The notes below the pieces were generated by a model. The model made no database searches. It was not told the DNA's origin and saw only the letters and a program-made list of their open reading frames with translations. Position numbers and translations under genes: made by a program. A stretch of DNA of 20,981 nt from Acidimicrobiia bacterium (GTDB taxonomy: Bacteria > Actinomycetota > Acidimicrobiia > Acidimicrobiales > Ilumatobacteraceae), in assembly GCA_010025655.1 (NCBI GenBank), contig RGSV01000001.1:1-20981 (forward strand), written 5' to 3'. This document shows, in pieces, positions 1 to 6,695 of this stretch (position 1 is the first letter of the stretch; each line of letters opens with the position of its first letter).

Positions 1-57
1 TTGCTCGCCCCGCTCGCGACGCTGCAGGTCTTCGTTGCTCAGGGTTTCGGTCGGCAT
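1..57 (-). CDS. N-terminal stub of an unidentified protein, cut by the window edge
   Basis: An ATG on the minus strand at 57 opens a frame to the window edge that reads MPTETLSNEDLQRRERGEQ. Only 19 residues are visible, too few to assign a family; the stretch is charged and looks like a soluble, flexible N-terminus. The start is supported by a TANNNT-type -10 box (TACCCT on the minus strand, 65-70) ending seven bases before the ATG, the spacing of a leaderless actinobacterial transcript. There is no Shine-Dalgarno sequence. It diverges from the acyl-CoA synthetase gene and may share its control region. Confidence 0.5.
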   Translation of the reverse strand, partial: MPTETLSNEDLQRRERGEQ

Positions 58-64
58 GACAGCG

Positions 65-86
65 AGGGTAGCCGCTGCGCTACCTT
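65..86. promoter_or_regulatory. Back-to-back promoters inside an inverted repeat
   Basis: The minus-strand -10 box TACCCT (65-70) and the plus-strand -10 box TACCTT (81-86) point away from each other. They lie in the two arms of an imperfect inverted repeat (65-72 and 79-86, 7 of 8 positions complementary, 6-base loop). The minus-strand ATG at 57 follows after 7 bases and the plus-strand ATG at 96 after 9 bases. This suggests leaderless or nearly leaderless messages in both directions. The symmetry could also serve as an operator for a dimeric repressor; that is inference. Confidence 0.5.
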
Positions 87-95
87 CGTCACATC

Positions 96-1649
96 ATGTT
101 CCCCGGAAAAATCGCCGAGACTGCCCCTGACCGCCCCGCCATCATCATGTCTGGTAGCGGCGAGACGCTCACCTTTGGTCAACTCGACGCAGGTGCCAAC
201 CGTCTCAGCCACGTACTTGCCGGGCTCGGTCTCAAGCCGGGCGACCACGTGGCCATCTGCCTCGAGAACCACCCACGATTTTTTGAAGTGGTGTGGGGCT
301 GCCACTACGCGGGAATCGTCTACACCTGTTGCTCGAGCCGTCTGACGACCGATGAACTCGCGTACATCATCAACGACTGCGGCGCAAAGGTCTTCATCAC
401 CTCGAAGTACAAGGCCGACCAAGCCGAAGAAATTGTGGCACTGACGCCAGCACTCACTGCTCGCTACATGCTTGACGGCACGACTGCGCACTATGACTCG
501 TACGAAGCCACGGTCGCAGCACAACCCGCCACGCCGCTTGCCGAGCGATTCGAGGGCACCGACATGCTCTACTCGAGCGGCACCACCGGCCGACCCAAGG
601 GTGTGGCGTTCGTGTACAAACCTGAACCGCTTGGCACACCGCCAGGGCTCTTGATGCTCGCCCAATTCGTGTTCGGCTTCAACGAGTCGACGCGTTACCT
701 GTCGCCAGCCCCGCTCTATCACGCCGCACCGTTGCGCTTCAACATGGCGGTGCACCGTCTCGGTGGCACGACCGTGGTCATGGAACATTTCGACGCAGAG
801 GAATATCTCGCCGCGATTCCGAAGTATCAGATCTCACATACCCAGGTTGTGCCCACGATGTTCGTGCGAATGTTGAAGCTGCCCGAGGCAACACGCAACA
901 CGTACGACGTCTCGACCTTGAAGACCGTTATTCATGCGGCCGCACCTTGCCCGGTCGAAGTCAAGCGCAAGATGATCGAGTGGTGGGGCCCTGTCATCCA
1001 CGAGTACTACGCGGGCACCGAGGGCAACGGCTTCGTCTATTGCAACTCTGAGCAGTGGCTCGCCCACCCGGGCACCGTCGGACAGGCGATCTCGGGAATC
1101 CTCCACATTCTCGACGAAGAAGGCAACGAGTTGCCCACTGGTGAGACCGGAACGGTGTTCTTCGAGAGCCCCGCCGTCTTTGAGTATCACAATGACCCAG
1201 AGAAGACAAAGTCGTCACGCGACCCGAAGGGGCGTGGCTGGAGCACGCTCGGCGACATCGGCTACATGGATGCCGACAAGTTCCTCTATCTCACCGATCG
1301 CAAGGCGTTCATGATCATCTCTGGCGGTGTCAACATTTATCCGCAGGAGAGCGAGAACGTGCTGATCAACCATCCGAAGGTGGTCGACATTGCAGTGTTC
1401 GGCGTGCCCAATGAGGAATTTGGCGAAGAAGTGAAGGCTGTTGTGCAACCGGTGACCATGCCGGCAACGCCAGAAGAGGCCGCCGCTTTGGGCAAAGAGT
1501 TGATTGCCTACTGTCGCCAACATCTCGCCGACGTCAAGTGCCCACGCTCGGTGGATTTTCGCGCCGATCTACCGCGTCACCCGACCGGCAAGTTGTACAA
1601 GCGCCTATTGAAAGACGAGTACTGGGCCAACGCCGGGCGCTCGATCTAG
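96..1649 (+). CDS. Acyl-CoA synthetase (AMP-forming, FadD-like)
   Basis: This 517-residue protein belongs to the adenylate-forming (ANL) family, which activates a carboxylic acid to an acyl-adenylate and then a CoA thioester. All core motifs are present: the P-loop YSSGTTGRPKGV at 159-170, YYAGTEG at 304-310, TLGDIGY at 384-390, the hinge region DRKAFMIISGGVNIYPQE at 401-418, and PTGKLYKR at 496-503 with the catalytic Lys499. Length is normal for the family. The N-terminus reads like actinobacterial FadD proteins of this type, which supports the ATG at 96. There is no Shine-Dalgarno but a -10 box lies just upstream. It heads an operon with a GDPD-family gene and an ABC importer. Substrate chain length cannot be told from motifs. 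The family is secure; the substrate is not. Confidence 0.93.
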   Translation: MFPGKIAETAPDRPAIIMSGSGETLTFGQLDAGANRLSHVLAGLGLKPGDHVAICLENHPRFFEVVWGCHYAGIVYTCCSSRLTTDELAYIINDCGAKVFITSKYKADQAEEIVALTPALTARYMLDGTTAHYDSYEATVAAQPATPLAERFEGTDMLYSSGTTGRPKGVAFVYKPEPLGTPPGLLMLAQFVFGFNESTRYLSPAPLYHAAPLRFNMAVHRLGGTTVVMEHFDAEEYLAAIPKYQISHTQVVPTMFVRMLKLPEATRNTYDVSTLKTVIHAAAPCPVEVKRKMIEWWGPVIHEYYAGTEGNGFVYCNSEQWLAHPGTVGQAISGILHILDEEGNELPTGETGTVFFESPAVFEYHNDPEKTKSSRDPKGRGWSTLGDIGYMDADKFLYLTDRKAFMIISGGVNIYPQESENVLINHPKVVDIAVFGVPNEEFGEEVKAVVQPVTMPATPEEAAALGKELIAYCRQHLADVKCPRSVDFRADLPRHPTGKLYKRLLKDEYWANAGRSI

Positions 1650-1659
1650 CGGCATCACC

Positions 1660-2424
1660 ATGTCGCATCCGTTCTTGGCGGGTCCGACTCCGATCGCGTT
1701 CGCCCACCAAGGTGGGGCAAGCGAGTTCCCAGAAAATACGCTGCCGGCGTTCGACAACGCCTATCGCCTCGGCTACCGATACATGGAGACCGATGTGCAC
1801 GCCTCACGCGATGGCGTGCTCTTTGCGTTTCACGATGCCGACCTGCAGCGCACCTGCGGGCGCCCCGGGCTCATTCGCGACCTCAGTGCCGACGAAGTGT
1901 CGGCGATGCGCGTTGCTGGGCGTGAGCCGATCCCCCGTCTTGATGACTTGCTCACCACCTGGCCCGATGCAAAGTTCAATATCGACTGCAAGAGCGACCA
2001 CGCCCTGCCATATCTGCTCGAGCGACTGCGGCGCGGCGACATGTTCGAGCGGGTGTGCATCGGATCATTCAGCGATGCTCGACTCGATGCCGTTCGCAGC
2101 GAGTTCGGCGAGCGCATCTGCACGTCGATGGGCCCGCGCGATGTCGCGAAGGTGCGACTCGGCACCTGGGTGCGCCGCACACCGACGTTTCGCGGCGACG
2201 CGGTGCCACTTGCCGCGCAAGTGCCGGTGCGTCAGGGACCACTGCCGATCGTGACTCGTTCGTTCGTTGATGGTGCCCACGCAGCCGGGCTTCAGGTGCA
2301 CGTGTGGACCATCGACGACCCCACCGAGATGCACCGCTTGCTTGACCTTGGCGTCGACGGCATCATGACTGACGAGGTCACGCTCTTGCACAAGGTGATG
2401 GTTGAACGCGGCGTCTGGCGATAG
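1660..2424 (+). CDS. Glycerophosphodiester phosphodiesterase family protein
   Basis: This 254-residue protein has a GDPD fold, a TIM-barrel phosphodiesterase that splits glycerophosphodiesters into glycerol 3-phosphate and an alcohol. The expected active-site elements can be read: His16 in AHQGG, Glu25-Asn26 in PENT, Glu43 and Asp45 in METDVH, and His58-Asp59 in FAFHD. The C-terminal barrel ends with VHVWTIDDPTEM and GVDGIMTDE, both typical. The Arg that normally follows the first catalytic His (HRG) is Gln17 here. No signal peptide or membrane segment is seen, so it is probably cytosolic. It starts 10 bases after the acyl-CoA synthetase stop and ends 13 bases before the ABC ATPase gene. Lipid head-group recycling is possible but the true substrate is unknown. 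Confidence 0.9.
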   Translation: MSHPFLAGPTPIAFAHQGGASEFPENTLPAFDNAYRLGYRYMETDVHASRDGVLFAFHDADLQRTCGRPGLIRDLSADEVSAMRVAGREPIPRLDDLLTTWPDAKFNIDCKSDHALPYLLERLRRGDMFERVCIGSFSDARLDAVRSEFGERICTSMGPRDVAKVRLGTWVRRTPTFRGDAVPLAAQVPVRQGPLPIVTRSFVDGAHAAGLQVHVWTIDDPTEMHRLLDLGVDGIMTDEVTLLHKVMVERGVWR

Positions 2425-2437
2425 CAAGGTTGCCACG

Positions 2438-3145
2438 ATGTTGAGCATCACGGCGGTTTCGCATTCGTTTAACGGTGCGCCAGCCATCACGGATGTGTCG
2501 CTTACCGTTCAGCCCGGCGAAATCGTCGCCATCGTCGGGCCGAGTGGTTGCGGAAAATCCACGTTGTTGCGCATCGCTGCTTCGCTGCTGTCGCCCGACG
2601 CTGGTGAAGTGCACACCACGGGCGCTCGTCTCGGCTACATCTTTCAAGAGCCCGCACTTCTGCCTTGGTTGCGAGTGCGCGACAACGCAACCCTGCTCGC
2701 CGACGCGGCGAGCGATGCACCATTCGTCGAGTCGCTGCTTGCACGGGCCGGGCTCACCGAACATCGCGACAAGTGGCCGCACGAATTGTCAGGTGGCATG
2801 AAGATGCGGCTATCGCTCGTGCGCACCATGGCGGCACGACCGAGCGTGGTGCTAGCCGACGAACCCTTCGGCGCACTCGACCAGATCACCCGCCACCATC
2901 TGCACGACGAACTGTTGGCGCTGCATTCGACACAGCCCTTCGCAATGGTGCTGGTCACCCACGCCATCGACGAAGCGGTGTATCTCGCTGACCGCGTGCT
3001 CACGATGTCACCCGCACCGGGTCGCATCACAGCAACAACGACGGTGCCACTTGCTCGGCCGCGTCACGCTGGCCTGCGATACGACGCCAACTTTGCGGCC
3101 GTGTGCGGCAAGGTAGCGGCAAGCCTCACGGCGGCTGGCGCATGA
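2438..3145 (+). CDS. ABC importer ATP-binding protein, NitT/TauT type
   Basis: A 235-residue ABC ATPase with Walker A GPSGCGKST (34-42), Q-loop FQEPALLPW (Gln70), signature LSGGM (117-121), Walker B VVLADEP (137-143), D-loop GALD and switch His175. The Q-loop sequence and short length resemble the SsuB/TauB/ThiZ-like group that powers import of small organic anions and vitamin precursors. The ATG at 2438 is preferred because the family starts directly at the MLSITAVSHSF-like strand, and a weak CAAGG lies upstream. A TTG at 2402 would overlap the GDPD gene. Its stop overlaps the permease start as ATGA, so the two are translationally coupled. It energises the permease and lipoprotein encoded next. 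Confidence 0.93.
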   Translation: MLSITAVSHSFNGAPAITDVSLTVQPGEIVAIVGPSGCGKSTLLRIAASLLSPDAGEVHTTGARLGYIFQEPALLPWLRVRDNATLLADAASDAPFVESLLARAGLTEHRDKWPHELSGGMKMRLSLVRTMAARPSVVLADEPFGALDQITRHHLHDELLALHSTQPFAMVLVTHAIDEAVYLADRVLTMSPAPGRITATTTVPLARPRHAGLRYDANFAAVCGKVAASLTAAGA

Positions 3146-3945
3146 GTCGTACGCCGATGAGTGCTTCGCGCACGAAGCGTTGGCGCGCGCCCCTCGCGAG
3201 CGTGAGCGTGTTCGTCGGGCTCTGGTACGGCCTCGCCTACTCGCTCGACAACAACTTTGCCTCAAGCGACGGCTCGGCCCTCATCGTTCCCCCACCGCAC
3301 AAGTTGTTCGAAGGGTTGAACACCCGCACCGTTGAACGCATCGCGACGGCAACGGGCATCTCGGTGGCAACCGCTTTCACGGGACTTATCATCGCCGTAG
3401 TGCTCGGCAGCGCACTCGGGCTCTTCATGGCATCGGCACGTGCCGTTGAACGTGCGATATGGCCGTGGCTCATCGCCGTGCAGGTCACCCCCGTCATCGT
3501 GCTGACCCCCATCATCGTGCGCATCTTTGGGCCGTCATTCGCCGCGCGCGTCTTTGTCACCGTCGTGGTGGCGTTCTTTCCGATCGCCAGCAACGTGCTC
3601 TTTGGCGTGCGCTCAATTCCCCAGTCGTGGCGTGACTTGTTCGTCTTGCGCGGGGCCAGTCGTGCGGTGACGATTCGCGAGCTGTGGATTCCGGCCAGCC
3701 TGCCGTCGTTCTTTGCAGGCTTGCGCATCAGTGCTGGGCTGGCGGTCATTGGCTCGATCGTCGGCGACTTTTTCTTCACGCGCGGCGATGCTGGTCTCGG
3801 TCGGCTGATCAACTACTTCTTTCTCGACACTCGCTCGGGGCCGATGTTCGTCACCGCGCTCATTGCCTCATTCGTTGGCTTTGGGTTCTTCGGCGTAGCA
3901 GGTCTGCTGCGTAAACTCTTCGTCGACCCGTGGCACAAACCGTGA
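3142..3945 (+). CDS. ABC importer permease, NitT/TauT type
   Basis: A 267-residue inner-membrane permease of the binding-protein-dependent transport family. Hydrophobic segments are seen near residues 19-35, 72-98, 107-129, 136-156, 193-212 and 234-258, about six helices as expected. The coupling loop (EAA-like) is at about 169-196, with LRGASRAV followed by LWIPASLPSFFAGLRIS; it contacts the ATPase. The start ATG overlaps the ATPase stop (ATGA), which is better than the longer frame beginning inside the ATPase gene. Its own stop overlaps the lipoprotein start (GTGA). It forms the translocation pore of the importer, probably as a homodimer because only one permease gene is present. Confidence 0.92.
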   Translation: MSRTPMSASRTKRWRAPLASVSVFVGLWYGLAYSLDNNFASSDGSALIVPPPHKLFEGLNTRTVERIATATGISVATAFTGLIIAVVLGSALGLFMASARAVERAIWPWLIAVQVTPVIVLTPIIVRIFGPSFAARVFVTVVVAFFPIASNVLFGVRSIPQSWRDLFVLRGASRAVTIRELWIPASLPSFFAGLRISAGLAVIGSIVGDFFFTRGDAGLGRLINYFFLDTRSGPMFVTALIASFVGFGFFGVAGLLRKLFVDPWHKP

Positions 3946-5159
3946 CGAAACCAGCTAGCTCGATGCGGCTCCGCATGATGTCAGCCCGCGCGATGTCAGC
4001 CCGCACGTTGCGTCGCGCTGGCTCCATGGCCGCCGCGCTGCTCATCGTTGCCTCGTGCTCGAACGACGACGTGGCGACCGATGCCACGACACCAGCCGAG
4101 ACCGCCACCACCGTCGGTGCCGAACAGCCAAACCCGAACGATCTCTCGCAGGTCTGCTTCTCGCCCATCGTCGTGCAAACCGACTGGTTCCCCCAGGCCG
4201 AACACGGCGGCATCTACGAACTCTTGGGCGACGACTACCAGGTCGATGCCGAGCGCGGCGCCACGACTGGCTCGCTCGTGTTTCGTGGAGTCGACACCGG
4301 GGTCGATCTCGAGATTCGCGCGGGAGGCCCCTTCATCGAGTCACCGGTTGTCACCGAGATGTTTCTCGATGGCAGCATCATGTTTGGCTACGTCGGCACC
4401 GATGTAGCACTTTCACGCCAGGCAGAAACCCCGACGCTTGCCGTCTTCAACGCTCTCAGCGTGAACCCGCAGGTCATCATGTGGGATGCCGCCAAGCATC
4501 CCGACGCCAAAACCATCGCCGATATCGCCGCCGAAGTTTCGGCTATCAGCGTGTTCGGCGATCGGCCGTTCATGCGATATCTCGTTGGCGAAGGCGTGGT
4601 GCCCGCCGACAAAGTCGACGGCAACTACAAGGGCAACCTGTTGCTCACGACCGACGATGTCGCCCACCAGGGCTTCGCCACGAGCGAGCCATACCGTTAC
4701 CTCAACCTCGACTCGGGTGCGATCAGCGTCGCCTATCAGCTGCTGCACGACACAGGTTGGACTTCGTACCCACAGAACCTCGCCATCAACAAACTGCGAC
4801 TCGATGCACTGCGCGGCTGCCTCACCAAGTTGGTGCCGATGATGCAACATGCACAACTCGACTACATCGCCGCCCCACAACGCACCAACGCGATCATCAT
4901 CGCCGCGGTGAAAGCGTTCGACACGTTCTGGACCCAAGACGAATCGCTCACCGCCTATGCGGTTGACACCATGCTGGGCCTCGGCATCATCGCCAACGGC
5001 GACACACCAACCTTCGGCGACTTCGAGTCACCGCGCATCGACGACTTCATCACCAAGGCAATCCCGATCTTGCGCGCCCAAGGTGTCGAGGTGCCCGATC
5101 TGACGGCCGCCGATATCGCCACCAACGAGTTTCTCGACCCAACCATTTCGCTGCCCTAA
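3942..5159 (+). CDS. ABC importer solute-binding lipoprotein, NMT1/THI5-like
   Basis: A 405-residue lipoprotein. A basic N-region (MRLRMM, MSARAMSARTLRR) is followed by a short hydrophobic core and the lipobox IVASC, giving lipidated Cys39. An Asp/Thr/Glu-rich linker then leads to the binding domain, which begins near VVQTDWFPQAEHGGIY. That motif resembles the substrate-facing start of NMT1/THI5-like proteins that bind pyrimidine, riboflavin-type or alkyl-sulfonate ligands. A further loop, GSIMFGYVGTDVAL, is typical of the fold. The Cys-rich motif of eukaryotic THI5 is absent. GTG at 3942 overlaps the permease stop (GTGA); GTG 3930 and ATG 3963 are alternatives. The ligand cannot be assigned. 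The signal region contains a 15-base tandem duplication. Confidence 0.88.
   Translation: MTKPASSMRLRMMSARAMSARTLRRAGSMAAALLIVASCSNDDVATDATTPAETATTVGAEQPNPNDLSQVCFSPIVVQTDWFPQAEHGGIYELLGDDYQVDAERGATTGSLVFRGVDTGVDLEIRAGGPFIESPVVTEMFLDGSIMFGYVGTDVALSRQAETPTLAVFNALSVNPQVIMWDAAKHPDAKTIADIAAEVSAISVFGDRPFMRYLVGEGVVPADKVDGNYKGNLLLTTDDVAHQGFATSEPYRYLNLDSGAISVAYQLLHDTGWTSYPQNLAINKLRLDALRGCLTKLVPMMQHAQLDYIAAPQRTNAIIIAAVKAFDTFWTQDESLTAYAVDTMLGLGIIANGDTPTFGDFESPRIDDFITKAIPILRAQGVEVPDLTAADIATNEFLDPTISLP
3977..4006. repeat. 15-base tandem duplication in a signal-peptide coding region
   Basis: Two adjacent copies, 3977-3991 (GATGTCAGCCCGCGC) and 3992-4006 (GATGTCAGCCCGCAC), differ at one base. The repeat is in frame with the lipoprotein gene and makes the peptide MSARAMSART, adding positive charge ahead of the hydrophobic core. 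It may reflect replication slippage. Confidence 0.8.
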
Positions 5160-5182
5160 TTGCCGAGCAGGGCCACCGCGGC

Positions 5183-5677
5183 TCAGGCGTCTTTCACGCT
5201 CCAGGCGCGCTTGGCCACCGGGTCTTTGTCGCTCCACGGGAAGTTAATCCACTGGTCGGTGCGCTTCCACACGTAATCACACTTCACGATCGAGCCAGAC
5301 TTCTCATACAACACCGCAATGCGTGACTCGCGCACCTGACCAGCGCAAAAATCATTCACCAACTTGAGCGTGTGCCCAGTATCTGCGACGTCGTCGACGA
5401 TGAGTATGCGCGAATCGCGCAAGTCGATCATCGACGGCACCGGTGGCAACATGATCGGAATCGGCAGACGCTCATCAACACCGGAGTAGAACTCGACGTT
5501 CAAGGTGTAGGTGTTCTTCACCGACAACGCGTAACCCAACGCTCCGGCAGCGAGCAGACCACCGCGCGCAATCGCGAGGATCATGTCGGCTTCATACCCC
5601 GACTTGGCGATCTGCACCGCCAACTCGCGGCTCGCGACCCCGAACGACTCCCAGGTCATGATCTCGCGTTCTTCCAC
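5183..5677 (-). CDS. Phosphoribosyltransferase (hypoxanthine/xanthine type)
   Basis: A 164-residue type I phosphoribosyltransferase. The PRPP-binding loop ILIVDDVADTGHT is at 91-103, with the two acidic residues that hold Mg-PRPP. An upstream loop, AIARGGLLAAGALG, lies at 35-47. The C-terminal part YEKSGSIVKCDYVWKRT and WINFPW is typical of actinobacterial proteins annotated as purine-salvage transferases. GTG at 5677 is chosen over ATG at 5659 because GGAGG lies six bases upstream and VEEREIMTWESFG matches how this group begins. A -10 box TAGATT is at 5703-5708. It converges with the lipoprotein gene across 23 bases and diverges from the DNA glycosylase. The exact base substrate is not visible. 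Confidence 0.88.
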   Translation of the reverse strand: MEEREIMTWESFGVASRELAVQIAKSGYEADMILAIARGGLLAAGALGYALSVKNTYTLNVEFYSGVDERLPIPIMLPPVPSMIDLRDSRILIVDDVADTGHTLKLVNDFCAGQVRESRIAVLYEKSGSIVKCDYVWKRTDQWINFPWSDKDPVAKRAWSVKDA

Positions 5678-5702
5678 TCTCAGCCTCCGATTGTCGCCCC
5701 GA

Positions 5703-5708
5703 AATCTA
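5703..5708 (-). promoter_or_regulatory. Probable -10 box for the phosphoribosyltransferase gene
   Basis: The minus strand reads TAGATT here. A start of transcription about seven bases downstream would give a leader of roughly 18 bases carrying the GGAGG that precedes the GTG at 5677. No clear -35 element is seen. This is a motif match only. Confidence 0.4.
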
Positions 5709-5783
5709 GTGCACGACGACGCTCGGTGACCGCGTATCACCGACCACATCGCACCCGAGGCGTACCGTTGGCACATCGGCGCA

Positions 5784-6695
5784 CTGCACTTCTTCGATCT
5801 CGCGCTGTTGCGCAATGGCGTAACTGACGCGACCACGCGAGTCGTCCTTGGCACCGAGCGGGCACACGTGAGCCGGGCCACGCTCACCCCCGATGGGCCA
5901 GGCAGCATCGAATTTGTCGCCCCGACACGCTGGATCGCCGATACCGATGCAGCACAGCTTCCAGCCGCCGAGGTGCTTGCCACACACGGGCCAGGCGGCG
6001 AGTGGCTGGCAGCACGGGTGACGCACATGGCGGGGCATGGCGACTCACCACCCACGATGACGGCGACCACACACCCTGCGTTGCAGCGGGCGTTGCGCGA
6101 CGTGGGTCATCTGCATCTGCCACGCACCGAGTCGCCATATCACGAGCTGTTACCTGCAATTCTCGGCCAACGCATCACGGCAGCCCAAGCTCTTGCCCAG
6201 TGGGCGGCCTTGTGTCGGTGCTTCGGCGAGCCGGCACCAGGCAATCTCGACTTACACCTGCCGCCGTCACCAGGGCGGCTGCGTGCCATCTCGTCGTGGG
6301 AGTTCCATCGACTCGGCATCGAACAACAACGCGCCCGCACGCTGCAAACTGCCGCCCGCTACGCCGCTCATATCGAGCGCACGCGCGACCTCACGGGCGA
6401 AGAGGCGCGTGCGTCACTCATGAAACTGCCCGGCATTGGCGTGTGGACAGCTGCGGTAGCCGTCGGCGTGTCACACGGCGACCCCGACGCCCTGCCAATT
6501 GGCGACTTTCACGTGAAGAACACCGTGGCGTGGGCGCTCACCGGCTTGCCGCGTGGCACCGACGACGAGATGATCGCCACCCTTGCGCCATATGCCGGCC
6601 AGCGCTGGCGAGTGGTGCGCACCCTCGAGCGAGCCGGCAATGCCGCCCCAAAGTTCGGCGCGCGACGCCGACTTATCGATGTGGCTCGTCTCTAA
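5784..6695 (+). CDS. DNA-3-methyladenine glycosylase II family (HhH-GPD) protein; start uncertain
   Basis: This protein belongs to the AlkA/OGG1-like base-excision repair superfamily, which removes damaged bases by glycosidic cleavage. Counting from the in-frame TTG at 5808, the helix-hairpin-helix LPGIGVWTA is at 207-215 and the catalytic Asp is Asp233 in PIGDFHV. SSWEFHRLGIEQQRARTL and PYAGQRWRVVR are typical of the actinobacterial branch. Family-like sequence (FFDLALLRNGVTDATTRV) begins upstream of that TTG, so TTG is probably too short. The next in-frame stop is at 5727, and between them there is no ATG, GTG or other TTG. CTG 5784 is taken as a placeholder; ATC 5775 lies six bases after a TACCGT -10-like box. 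The 3' end overlaps aroA by 23 bases, tail to tail. Confidence 0.82.
   Translation: MHFFDLALLRNGVTDATTRVVLGTERAHVSRATLTPDGPGSIEFVAPTRWIADTDAAQLPAAEVLATHGPGGEWLAARVTHMAGHGDSPPTMTATTHPALQRALRDVGHLHLPRTESPYHELLPAILGQRITAAQALAQWAALCRCFGEPAPGNLDLHLPPSPGRLRAISSWEFHRLGIEQQRARTLQTAARYAAHIERTRDLTGEEARASLMKLPGIGVWTAAVAVGVSHGDPDALPIGDFHVKNTVAWALTGLPRGTDDEMIATLAPYAGQRWRVVRTLERAGNAAPKFGARRRLIDVARL

Noticed and set aside
39..788. A 249-codon minus-strand open frame
   Set aside because: It is opposite the acyl-CoA synthetase gene and incompatible with the short minus-strand frame starting at 57.
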